From CAWACP01 sp963832965 (GTDB lineage Bacteria; Acidobacteriota; Terriglobia; Bryobacterales; Bryobacteraceae), in NCBI GenBank assembly GCA_963832965.1, contig CAWHVW010000003.1, positions 248,001 to 312,000 of the forward strand: DNA of 64,000 bases, in the 5' to 3' direction. Shown piece by piece: positions 34,503 through 42,120 of the stretch; positions within the stretch are counted from its first letter, which is position 1, and every line of letters starts with the position of its first letter. The notes below the pieces were generated by a model. It made no database searches. It was not told the origin of the DNA and worked only from the letters and a program-made list of their open reading frames with translations. Position numbers and translations under genes: made by a program.

Positions 34503-35854
34503 GTGGAACAGACGCGGAGCGGCTGGGAGTCCGTGGCGGAGTTCCCGTATTCGACGACCACGGGGTATTCTCCCGGCCCGATCTCCGCGGGAAGACGGAC
34601 ATTAATCTGCCTCATCTCGCGCGGGTCGAGTGGGGAAACGAACAAGATCCTGGCCTCCACGCCGCCGATCCGAACGCGAACGCGGGTCCTGGTGGCCTCT
34701 TCCGGAAGGCCGGTCACCCAAACCGATACGAACGTCTCGCGCGCCAGCCAGGCGAGGTTGTCTTCCCATGTGTGGCTATCGGCCACGCCGCGGATTTCGA
34801 TCGGCCCAGAGAACTCCGCGTTGTCGGCGCTCTCTTGGGGAGAATCGACGGCGAAGAAAGCCGGTTCGCTAAACGTGCTGCCGCTGGTGCGCAAACGAAT
34901 GGTGCGGGACACGGGACCACGACCGGCATCGATCTTGCAGTCCATCTGCCATCCCTCTCGTCCGCTGCGCCCAACACTCGCTGGGAAGACGCCGAAGCCG
35001 TTCATCTCCGGCATCACGTTGACACGAGTAAGATCAGACTCGTCCGACTTGAAGAACACCGACATGTACTCGTCCACGCGGCTATCAAACACAGGCTCGC
35101 CATTTCGCTGGTTCACCACGCCGGTGATGATCGGAGGAGCGTATCGCGGCTGCTGGGGCGCGGGCGGCCAGCGGCGGCCGCAGACGACGTGCGCGCGCTG
35201 CAGGACGACGGAGCCGAGATCCACCGTCGCGAACCCGGCGGTGCGGCAGAAAGCCAACAGACCGGAGGTGTTCAGCCCGCACCAGTTGTCGAAACGGCCG
35301 AGCAGTTCGGAGGTTTCGTAGAACTCCATGGCGGGAGGGGCGTCGGGACTGGAACCGTCGTCGGTGACCAGCGATTCAACCAGTGCCAAATCCGTAGTGA
35401 GCGAGCACACGCGCTCCAAAGCCAGCAGCGGATGCTTGAGGTGGTAGAGCACGCCGAAGAAGAGCACGATGTCGAAACGCCCGATGCGCTCCGGCGAGAG
35501 CTGGTACACGTCGGACAGCACGAACTCCACCTTCGATCCGAGCGCTTCGCGCGCGGTCTGAAAGGTTTCACGCTCGACGATGTCGGCGGCTACCACTTCG
35601 GCGCCGCGCCGCTCCATTTCGAAGCTGAACCAGCCGTCCCAGCACCCGATATCGAGCACTCGCTTGCCGCGCAGATCTTCCGGAATGGGGAACCGCTCGA
35701 GGCGCGCGCGCAAATGGGCCACGGACTGCCAGCCATCGATAACCCGGCCGTCCGGCAGCTCGAAGCTGTGATACCAGCCTTTGCGCGACAACTCCTGGAC
35801 GAAGTCGGGAACCTGCCCGGTGGCCTGCGCGTCGTCCGCACGGGAATGCGCCAT
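34493..35854 (-). CDS. CmoB-like methyltransferase with C-terminal beta-sandwich domain
   Basis: A 453-residue protein. The first 235 residues match CmoB/DUF1698-type SAM methyltransferases: GWQSVAHLRARLERFPIPEDLRGKRVLDIGC and WDGWFSFEMERRGAEVVAAD, then LFFGVLYHLKHPLLALERV. The remaining 200 residues are beta-rich, ending VSVWVTGLPEEATRTRVRV and LPAEIGPGEYPVVVEYG, of the same general kind as the tail on the convergent methyltransferase. ATG 35854 is preferred; an upstream in-frame start at 35914 adds an unconserved stretch. Substrate unknown; carboxymethylation of tRNA as in true CmoB seems unlikely given the tail. Confidence 0.75.
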   Translation of the reverse strand: MAHSRADDAQATGQVPDFVQELSRKGWYHSFELPDGRVIDGWQSVAHLRARLERFPIPEDLRGKRVLDIGCWDGWFSFEMERRGAEVVAADIVERETFQTAREALGSKVEFVLSDVYQLSPERIGRFDIVLFFGVLYHLKHPLLALERVCSLTTDLALVESLVTDDGSSPDAPPAMEFYETSELLGRFDNWCGLNTSGLLAFCRTAGFATVDLGSVVLQRAHVVCGRRWPPAPQQPRYAPPIITGVVNQRNGEPVFDSRVDEYMSVFFKSDESDLTRVNVMPEMNGFGVFPASVGRSGREGWQMDCKIDAGRGPVSRTIRLRTSGSTFSEPAFFAVDSPQESADNAEFSGPIEIRGVADSHTWEDNLAWLARETFVSVWVTGLPEEATRTRVRVRIGGVEARILFVSPLDPREMRQINVRLPAEIGPGEYPVVVEYGNSATDSQPLRVCSTKK

Positions 35855-36084
35855 AGACACATAGTATGCCGTCGTCGCAGCCGAAGTGTACTGACTCAGG
35901 AGCCGTGAGCCCACGCGTGCAACGGGCCAGACGCTACAGATGCACGGACCAGGGCAGGCGCCTTGTTGCCTAATTGGATGGGCTGCCGGGCGTCGCCATC
36001 ATTCCTGGCGTCGGTCTTCTTTTCCGGAAGCCGTCCGGCCCGCTGCGCCATCAGGAGGTCGGCTATGCTGATCCTGAGAGAGCC

Positions 36085-36525
36085 ATGACGGACGTCCTCA
36101 CCCCGGAACAGCGCCGGCGGAACATGTCAGCCATCCGCGGCGCGCATACGAAGCCGGAGAAGACCGTTCGCTCGCTCGCACACCGTATGGGATACCGGTT
36201 CCGGCTGCATCGTCGGGACCTGCCCGGCAAACCCGATCTCGTATTTCCATCGCGCCGTAAGGTTATCCTCGTGCACGGTTGCTTCTGGCACATGCACGAT
36301 TGCCCCTATGGACGCGTCAAACCCGTCACCCACGCCGACTTCTGGGTGAAAAAGCGCAACGGTAACGCGGCTCGCGACGGGCGCAATGTGGTTGCGTTGG
36401 AGACGGCAGGATGGACCGTGCTGGTGATCTGGGAGTGCGAGACCCGGAGCATCGAGCCGCTCGGCCGCAAGCTCCGGGAGTTTCTGGATGGGTCGGGGGC
36501 GCGAGCGAAGGCCGCCGGCCGGTAA
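36085..36525 (+). CDS. vsr: Very-short-patch mismatch endonuclease Vsr
   Basis: A 146-residue endonuclease that nicks next to T:G mismatches produced by deamination of 5-methylcytosine. RRRNMSAIRGAHTKPE at the N-terminus, LPGKPDLVFPSR (catalytic Asp), LVHGCFWHMHDCPYG (zinc and active-site His/Cys) and the later WEC cysteine are all present, so the enzyme looks intact. No cytosine-5 methyltransferase lies nearby, which is the usual partner. The start ATG 36085 is fixed by the conserved LTPEQR segment. Confidence 0.93.
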   Translation: MTDVLTPEQRRRNMSAIRGAHTKPEKTVRSLAHRMGYRFRLHRRDLPGKPDLVFPSRRKVILVHGCFWHMHDCPYGRVKPVTHADFWVKKRNGNAARDGRNVVALETAGWTVLVIWECETRSIEPLGRKLREFLDGSGARAKAAGR

Positions 36526-36588
36526 CCACGTCATGACTCGGGCAAGGAAGGTGGATGTTTTCGAGAGCGCGTCCGGAGTGCCTCGCGA

Positions 36589-37248
36589 ATGATACCGGTT
36601 GGCGCCGCCGGGAAGCACATCGTCTCCGTCAACGTGGGGACGCCGAGAGAGGTTCGCGCGCAGAACGGCACGGTGATCACTGCCATCTTCAAGTCGCCCA
36701 TCGAAGGCCGGGTGGCCTTGCGGCGGCACAATCTGGCCGGAGACCGGCAGGCCGACTTGACCGTTCATGGCGGGCCCAATAAGGCGGTGTATCAATATCC
36801 CGCTGAACATTACCGCTATTGGGCCGAACAGTTGCCCGGCGCCGAGCTTTCATTTGGAGCCTTTGGAGAGAATCTGACCACCTCCGGCCTGCTGGAAGAA
36901 TCGGTGCGCATCGGGGATCGCTTTCGCATCGGCTCGGCGGTGCTGCAAGTCACTCAGCCCCGGATGCCCTGCTACAAGCTGGGCATTCGATTTGGACGGG
37001 CCGATATGGTGAAGAGGTTCTGGATCAGCGGCCTCTCGGGCATCTACTTCTCGGTGGTAGAGGAAGGCGATCTCGGAGCCGGAGACGCGATCGAACAGGT
37101 GAGCGCCGGACCCGAAGACATCACAGTGGCGGACGTCGTCCGCCTGTTCCGCGGTGACGAGAAAGATCCGCACAAACTACACAGCGCTCTGAGATCGCCC
37201 TTGTCCGGAAGCTGGAAAGAAGAACTGGACGCGCGGCGCGGAGCTTGA
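36589..37248 (+). CDS. MOSC-domain protein (YiiM-like)
   Basis: A 219-residue protein with a MOSC beta-barrel (residues about 5-160): GGPNKAVYQYPAEHYRYW, FGENLTTSGL and RMPCYKLGIRF, where the conserved Cys may carry sulfur or bind molybdenum cofactor. YiiM relatives detoxify N-hydroxylated bases using the cofactor. A C-terminal helical extension (VADVVRLFRGDEKDPHKL) matches the 3-alpha domain of YiiM. It follows vsr after about 60 bases, but a functional link is not evident. Confidence 0.85.
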   Translation: MIPVGAAGKHIVSVNVGTPREVRAQNGTVITAIFKSPIEGRVALRRHNLAGDRQADLTVHGGPNKAVYQYPAEHYRYWAEQLPGAELSFGAFGENLTTSGLLEESVRIGDRFRIGSAVLQVTQPRMPCYKLGIRFGRADMVKRFWISGLSGIYFSVVEEGDLGAGDAIEQVSAGPEDITVADVVRLFRGDEKDPHKLHSALRSPLSGSWKEELDARRGA

Positions 37249-37257
37249 CACCGGATG

Positions 37258-37935
37258 CTACCGTCCGGGCAACCGAAACTCTACGTTGCGCTGCTCGTTC
37301 AGGAGGCGCGACATGTCCCGGTCCACCAGATCCAGGGAGACCTGATTGATGCCATGGTCCATATTCACGTACTTCAGCATATTGCCTTCCGTCCAGTAGG
37401 CCAGGGCGGGCATAATCGAATGATCATGAAGGGCGATCAGATAAATGATCGGCTGATCCGGAGATGGAGCCTCAGCCATGCCGGAGGGTTCCACCGGCGG
37501 CGGCCCGGGAGCCTGGAACGACTCCACCCCACCCTGACCGGCTGAATCCGTCTCCGGAACATCTCGCACGACGGGGCTGGCATGGTCAGGCACGAAGTTC
37601 TGGTTAATGATCACGCTGGGTGCCGACTGGTCAGCTACCGCCTGATCGGGCGCGGTGTCGGTATAGTCGGAACCATACGCATAGCCGCTTCCATACCCAC
37701 CGTACAGCGGGACAGCAACATAGACGGGTGCGATCACCGTGCGCCGGGCATATCCACCGCTATAGCCGCCATTCCCGTGACTGTGCCCCCCGCCCTGCCG
37801 GGCGGCGATCAGAGCGCCGGGAGGCGCGGCGAAGCCGGTGGCGCCGAAGCCAGTATATCCGGTTCTTCCCGGTTGCTGCGCGAAGCATGAAACCACGATT
37901 AGCGAGGCAAACGCCGTCAACCCGGAGGATCGCAT
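37258..37935 (-). CDS. Secreted Gly/Tyr-rich hypothetical protein
   Basis: A 225-residue protein with a signal peptide (LTAFASLIVVSCFA), a low-complexity Gly/Tyr/His region (residues about 20-90, with YGGYGSGYAYGSDY), a Pro-rich linker and a compact C-terminal segment YLIALHDHSIMPALAYWTEGN. The C-terminal segment recurs, as I recall, in secreted acidobacterial proteins of unknown function. ATG 37935 gives a clean signal peptide. It ends 10 bases from the convergent MOSC gene. Confidence 0.7.
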   Translation of the reverse strand: MRSSGLTAFASLIVVSCFAQQPGRTGYTGFGATGFAAPPGALIAARQGGGHSHGNGGYSGGYARRTVIAPVYVAVPLYGGYGSGYAYGSDYTDTAPDQAVADQSAPSVIINQNFVPDHASPVVRDVPETDSAGQGGVESFQAPGPPPVEPSGMAEAPSPDQPIIYLIALHDHSIMPALAYWTEGNMLKYVNMDHGINQVSLDLVDRDMSRLLNEQRNVEFRLPGR

Positions 37936-38014
37936 AACACCTCTCCCATCTTCAGGTCCATTGTAGAGCACAATTCTTCTGAACGGAACCCTGGGTACTT
38001 TGACGTACCCGTAG

Positions 38015-39742
38015 TCAATGCCGTTCCAGAGTGGCGGCTTTTTCTGCGTCTGCGGCCGCGCCTGCCTGATCTCCATTCGCCTTTCGGGCTGACGCGCGAT
38101 TGTGCCAGGCGTTGGAGTAGGCCGGGTTCAGACGGATCGCCTCGCTGAAGTCGGCGATGGCGTGGTCGTATTCCCGCATGCGCAAGTACACGTACCCGCG
38201 AGCGTTCCAGGCCGACGCCAGGCCAGGCTTTAAGCGGATCGCCTCAGTGAGTTCGGCGATAGCTTCGGGAAATTTTCCCGAGCCGGTGAGCTCACGGCCG
38301 CGCTGCTGGTGCGCCTCAGCGCTCCGAAACGACGAGTCTGAAGTCGTGAGCGGGGGAGCGGTGGCGGTGGCGGCGGTGGGGACTGCGGGCGCGGGTAGGG
38401 ATGGGGCTTTGACCACCGCCTGCACAACGACTTTCGTGGCTGGCGCGGGAACCGCGACGGACGGTTGTGCCGTCGGCTCCTGGATGGCAGCCTTCGGAGG
38501 TTCCGCTGGCGCCGCGGCTGTGGCGGAGAGGGCCGGTGAGACCGGTTGCGCTTGTTCTTCGGCTTGCTTTTGCTTCAACTCGGCTTCCACCCTGGTGAGC
38601 AGATCGCGCGCCTCCACAAAACCTGGCCGGAGCCGCAGCGCCTCCGTCAGATCGCTTTTCGCCTTGTCGAACTGGCCGAGCAGCACATAATCGTTGGCCC
38701 GAGCGAACCAGGCTTCGGGCATCTCGGGCCGCAGGCGGATCGCCTCGCTCCGGTCGGCAAGACCCTTGTCGTGCATTCCCAACTCGTGATATGACCCGCC
38801 TCGGGCGATGTGCACTTCCGGCAGATCGGGTGCCAGGCGTACCGCCTCCTCGCGGTCGGCCAGCGCGTCCGCGGGACGCTCCATCTTCACCAGAACCGCC
38901 GCGCGCGCAAGATAGCCGTAGGGGTCCCGGGGCGAAAGCTGGATGCTGTGAGTGAAATCGGCGAGCGCCTGGGGCAACTCGTTCAGTTTCAGATGCACGG
39001 CGCCGCGCAGCGTCCAGCCTTTGGAATTGTCCGGCTGCAGGCGAATCACCGCATCGAAGTCGTCGCCCGCGCGCTGAAAGTCGCCCAATTGTCCGTACGC
39101 GAAGCCACGATCCAGCAAGGCATCGACATAATCGGGGCGATAGCGGAGCGCACCATCGTAGTCGTCGATAGCGTCGCGGTAACGGCCCATGCCGGCATAC
39201 ACGTTGCCGCGTTCCTTTATCGGAACCGGATCGTCTAAACGGAGGCGAATGCCGTTCGTGTAGTCTTGAATCGCCTCGTCGTTCCGGCCGACGGTATGAT
39301 ACACGGCGGCCCGGCTGTTGTACACCGCGGCCGTTTCAAGCTTCATGGAAATCGCCCGAGTATAGTCGGCGAGGGCGTCATCGAGGCGATTGAGCTTACG
39401 CTGGCAGTCGCCGCGCAGACGGTATGATTCAGCATCGGTCCTGTCGAGTTCAAGCGCCCGGTCCAGAGCCTTGATCGCGTTATCGTAGTGTCCATCGGCA
39501 TACTCAAGACGGGCTCTATACTGCCATGCCGGGACATAACCGGGCGCCGCGAGTATGACTTCGGCGAGGAGTGTGCGAGCGCGCGCGGAGTCGCTGTCCT
39601 CGATCCGGATCGCTTCCTGCCAGATCTTTTCAGTGCGCCGGTCGAGCCGGGTTGTGGCCAGGTCCTCTGCCAGCGCCGGTAGGAGCGCGAGGGATAGCAG
39701 AAGGCCGCACAGAAAGGACCAGGAGCCGGAGTGGGCCGTCAC
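38015..39742 (-). CDS. Exported tetratricopeptide-repeat protein
   Basis: A 575-residue protein with a signal peptide (WSFLCGLLLSLALLPALAED) followed by ten or more TPR units, for example YDNAIKALDRALELDRTDAESYRLRGD, RYRDAIDDYDGALRYRPDYVDALLDRG and EYDHAIADFSEAIRLNPAYSNAWHNRA. A Pro/Ala-rich spacer (residues about 400-470) separates an N-terminal TPR block from a shorter C-terminal one. It is a likely periplasmic scaffold; no partner can be named. About 80 bases separate it from the Gly/Tyr-rich protein gene on the same strand. Confidence 0.85.
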   Translation of the reverse strand: MTAHSGSWSFLCGLLLSLALLPALAEDLATTRLDRRTEKIWQEAIRIEDSDSARARTLLAEVILAAPGYVPAWQYRARLEYADGHYDNAIKALDRALELDRTDAESYRLRGDCQRKLNRLDDALADYTRAISMKLETAAVYNSRAAVYHTVGRNDEAIQDYTNGIRLRLDDPVPIKERGNVYAGMGRYRDAIDDYDGALRYRPDYVDALLDRGFAYGQLGDFQRAGDDFDAVIRLQPDNSKGWTLRGAVHLKLNELPQALADFTHSIQLSPRDPYGYLARAAVLVKMERPADALADREEAVRLAPDLPEVHIARGGSYHELGMHDKGLADRSEAIRLRPEMPEAWFARANDYVLLGQFDKAKSDLTEALRLRPGFVEARDLLTRVEAELKQKQAEEQAQPVSPALSATAAAPAEPPKAAIQEPTAQPSVAVPAPATKVVVQAVVKAPSLPAPAVPTAATATAPPLTTSDSSFRSAEAHQQRGRELTGSGKFPEAIAELTEAIRLKPGLASAWNARGYVYLRMREYDHAIADFSEAIRLNPAYSNAWHNRASARKANGDQAGAAADAEKAATLERH

Positions 39743-39803
39743 TTCGTTTCCTCAATGGTAGCGCGGGCTCCTGCAGCGCAGGACGACCGTCCATCTCATC
39801 TCC

Positions 39804-40388
39804 TCAGACCGCCCTTGGAAACCTGGGAGTCACCACCGCCATGTCCTCGAAACGTTCTTCCTTCACCGCCCCTTTCACATTCGCCTGGTGGCGATTCAGC
39901 ATCCACAATTCCGGCAGGATCTCGGCCACCAGATCGCCATGGCAAAACAGCCGCACTACGGAACTCTGCGAGACCACGATGGCCACTGCACGGGTGGTTC
40001 GCGTGATGCTGGCTCCGGCCACGTGGCGACTGCCCAGACCCAGCGGCACGTCGATGCCTTCCGAGGCCGCGTCCAGATAACGGCACGCCGCCTCGAACAC
40101 CCCGCCATCGCTCACCACGAAAGCGCCGTCAAGTTGCGCCAGTTCCTTGATGGTGCCGCGCAAGTTGGAATTGTGGATCGAGCGATCCGCGCTGGCGTGC
40201 CCGGCCAACGGATCGAGGATCAGCGGCCGCGACTTCGCCAGCACCATCTGTTCGTCACCCAATGTGAAGATGGTGCCGATGCGCCGCCCTTCGCGGCCCT
40301 CGCGCGCGATCTCCACCGCCAGATTAATCAGCGGTTCAAGAACCGTGGGATCGAACGGCGGCAACTGGCACAGCACGCTCTCAAACAT
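39804..40388 (-). CDS. DisA_N-type diadenylate cyclase domain protein (variant active site)
   Basis: A 194-residue stand-alone DAC (DisA_N) domain. REGRRIGTIFTLGD (residues 29-45), LDGAFVVSDGGVF (DGA at 87-89) and LGSRHVAGASI (121-127) align with the motifs that bind two ATPs and make c-di-AMP. The usual RHR triplet is RHV, so the last Arg is lost and activity is uncertain. No membrane helices or DNA-binding domain are present. It is the last of four closely packed genes, nine bases after the zinc finger gene, so it probably serves that signalling operon. Identification of the family is good; function is inferred. Confidence 0.75.
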   Translation of the reverse strand: MFESVLCQLPPFDPTVLEPLINLAVEIAREGREGRRIGTIFTLGDEQMVLAKSRPLILDPLAGHASADRSIHNSNLRGTIKELAQLDGAFVVSDGGVFEAACRYLDAASEGIDVPLGLGSRHVAGASITRTTRAVAIVVSQSSVVRLFCHGDLVAEILPELWMLNRHQANVKGAVKEERFEDMAVVTPRFPRAV

Positions 40389-40397
40389 GAACGACGC

Positions 40398-40691
40398 TCA
40401 TTCCATCACCCGCGCGTGCTTCACACCGCGCGAGAGATCGAACGTGATCTCGTCAACATAGCACCATCCCCAATCCTCGCCAGGTTCGACGGAGCGGATC
40501 ATCGGGTGCGTGGTCGCGTGGTAGTGTTTCGTCGCATGTTTGTTCTTCGACGAATCGCAGCAGCCGACATGGCCGCAGGTCAGGCAGATACGCAAATGCA
40601 CCCAGCGGTCACCCATCTTGATGCATTCCTCGCAAACGTGCTTCGCGGGCTGCAGATCCTTTGCCTCTCGGAGGTGTTCGCAAGAGGTCAT
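40398..40691 (-). CDS. UBP-type zinc finger protein
   Basis: A 97-residue protein with a complete zf-UBP fold: Cys and His ligands in SCEHL, HVCEECIKMGDRWVHLRICLTCGHVGCCDSSKNKHATKHYHATTHPMI, and the C-terminal WCYVDE. In eukaryotes this domain binds the free C-terminus of ubiquitin; the bacterial versions have unknown ligands. Its ATG overlaps the stop of the histidine kinase gene by four bases (ATGA), so the two are translated together, which suggests the zinc finger serves that signalling system. Confidence 0.88.
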   Translation of the reverse strand: MTSCEHLREAKDLQPAKHVCEECIKMGDRWVHLRICLTCGHVGCCDSSKNKHATKHYHATTHPMIRSVEPGEDWGWCYVDEITFDLSRGVKHARVME

Positions 40692-42118
40692 CGGCTTTCT
40701 CCTTTCGGCGCCGCCGCGGGCGGCAGAAGAATCTGGAATCGGGTATCGCCGGGACGCGAGTCCACGCGGATATCTCCCCGGTGCTTCTGAACGATTCGCC
40801 AGACCGTATCGAGGCCAAGACCGGTCCCCTCACCGACGGGCTTCGTCGTAAAAAAGGGATCGAAAATCCGGTCGCGAATGCCCGGCGGGATACCCGCCCC
40901 ATTATCTCCAATCTCGACCAGAACACGATCGAGCTCGAGCGCCGTGCGGATGGTCAGTTCGCCTTTCCCATTCATCGCATCGGCGGCGTTGTCGATAAGA
41001 TTCGTCCACACCTGATTGAGTTCGCTGCCCGAGGCACACACGCGCGGCACGCCTCGGTCGTATCGCCGAGTCACGTTGATGCCATTCTTGAGCCTGTAGC
41101 GCAACATGATCAGGGTACTCTCGAGGCCATCGTGGACATCCACTTCCTGCTCGGGCGCCTGATCCATGTGCGAATATTCCTTGATCGCCTTCACCAGTTC
41201 GGAGATCCGCGCGGTGCTGCTCTCCACCTCGCCGGTCAGCCTGCCAACACTGAACGTCGCCGTCAGCCGGAAGAGTACGTCGACGAGAGTCCCGCCGTCG
41301 AAACGCCCCGCCAGTTCCTCCAGCGTGTCGATGCCACAGGAGGCGTCCACGAGGCTGGCGGCAATGTTCCACGGTTCAGGCACATGATGCCGCTCCAGCC
41401 AGCGCGTGATCTCCTCCACGCGATCGCTCCGCTCGAGTGAATCGAGAGGCACGTGAGGATGATCCTTTTCCCAGTCGCACTCAATGCGCGCCAGATAAAC
41501 GTGCTCCTCGGTGCTCAGGTCGCGCCCATCCAGATGCAGTCTCGCGCTACGCGCCGCCTTGACGGCCTCGCGCAGATCGGCGGCGGCCCGACGCGCCGCC
41601 GCTGCGGGATTGTTCAACTCGTGCGCCAGACCGGCCGACAGCTTCCCCAACGCCATTAGCTTATCCCGCTGCTGGTCGGCTCGAGTGTTCTCGCGCACCC
41701 GGTCCGCCAGCACGCCCACCAGTCGCTGTCCGAGTTCCGGCATCCGTCGCAGCATTTCCTCGAAGCGATCCGTATACAAGACTGCGACGCGGCTGGGGAC
41801 GACCGCGCGCGTGGCCAACGGAAAGTGCGTGAGTCGAGAGTATGGCAACATACCGGAGATCTGGCCCGCGCGAGCGCTGAAATTGCGTGGCGCGTTGGCG
41901 CGCTCGCTGCGGCCCGCGAGTTCCCCTCCCAAGATGACGAACATTCGATCCGCCGGCGAACCCTCGGCAGTAAGCAGATCACCCGTCTGTAGTTCCACTA
42001 CCCTCATCTGAGAGGCCAGCCAGCGCAATCCATCCTCCGCCAGATCGGCAAAAGCGGGTATTTGCCGTAATTCGACGACCAGAGCGTCCACGGAGCCGGG
42101 CGTTTCTGTAACCGACAT
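40688..42118 (-). CDS. Histidine kinase with N-terminal cyclic-nucleotide-binding-like domain
   Basis: A 476-residue soluble kinase. Residues about 10-150 form a CRP-like cNMP-binding domain (FADLAEDGLRWLASQMRVVELQTGDLL, SPADRMFVILGGELAG). The HisKA segment GKLSAGLAHELNNPAAAARRAA holds the phospho-His (around residue 170), followed by a long helical middle and a HATPase with NQVWTNLIDNAADAM, DNGAGIPPGI, FDPFFTTKP and GTGLGL. It begins two bases after the receiver/flavoprotein gene, its probable phosphorylation target. ATG 42118 is chosen because of that spacing; the frame is open further upstream only as overlap. Confidence 0.88.
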   Translation of the reverse strand: MSVTETPGSVDALVVELRQIPAFADLAEDGLRWLASQMRVVELQTGDLLTAEGSPADRMFVILGGELAGRSERANAPRNFSARAGQISGMLPYSRLTHFPLATRAVVPSRVAVLYTDRFEEMLRRMPELGQRLVGVLADRVRENTRADQQRDKLMALGKLSAGLAHELNNPAAAARRAAADLREAVKAARSARLHLDGRDLSTEEHVYLARIECDWEKDHPHVPLDSLERSDRVEEITRWLERHHVPEPWNIAASLVDASCGIDTLEELAGRFDGGTLVDVLFRLTATFSVGRLTGEVESSTARISELVKAIKEYSHMDQAPEQEVDVHDGLESTLIMLRYRLKNGINVTRRYDRGVPRVCASGSELNQVWTNLIDNAADAMNGKGELTIRTALELDRVLVEIGDNGAGIPPGIRDRIFDPFFTTKPVGEGTGLGLDTVWRIVQKHRGDIRVDSRPGDTRFQILLPPAAAPKGESR

Positions 42119-42120
42119 TG

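Noticed and set aside
34772..35908. A 378-codon plus-strand frame antisense to the CmoB-like methyltransferase
   Set aside because: Composition is typical of an antisense frame and the minus-strand frame has complete SAM-binding motifs.
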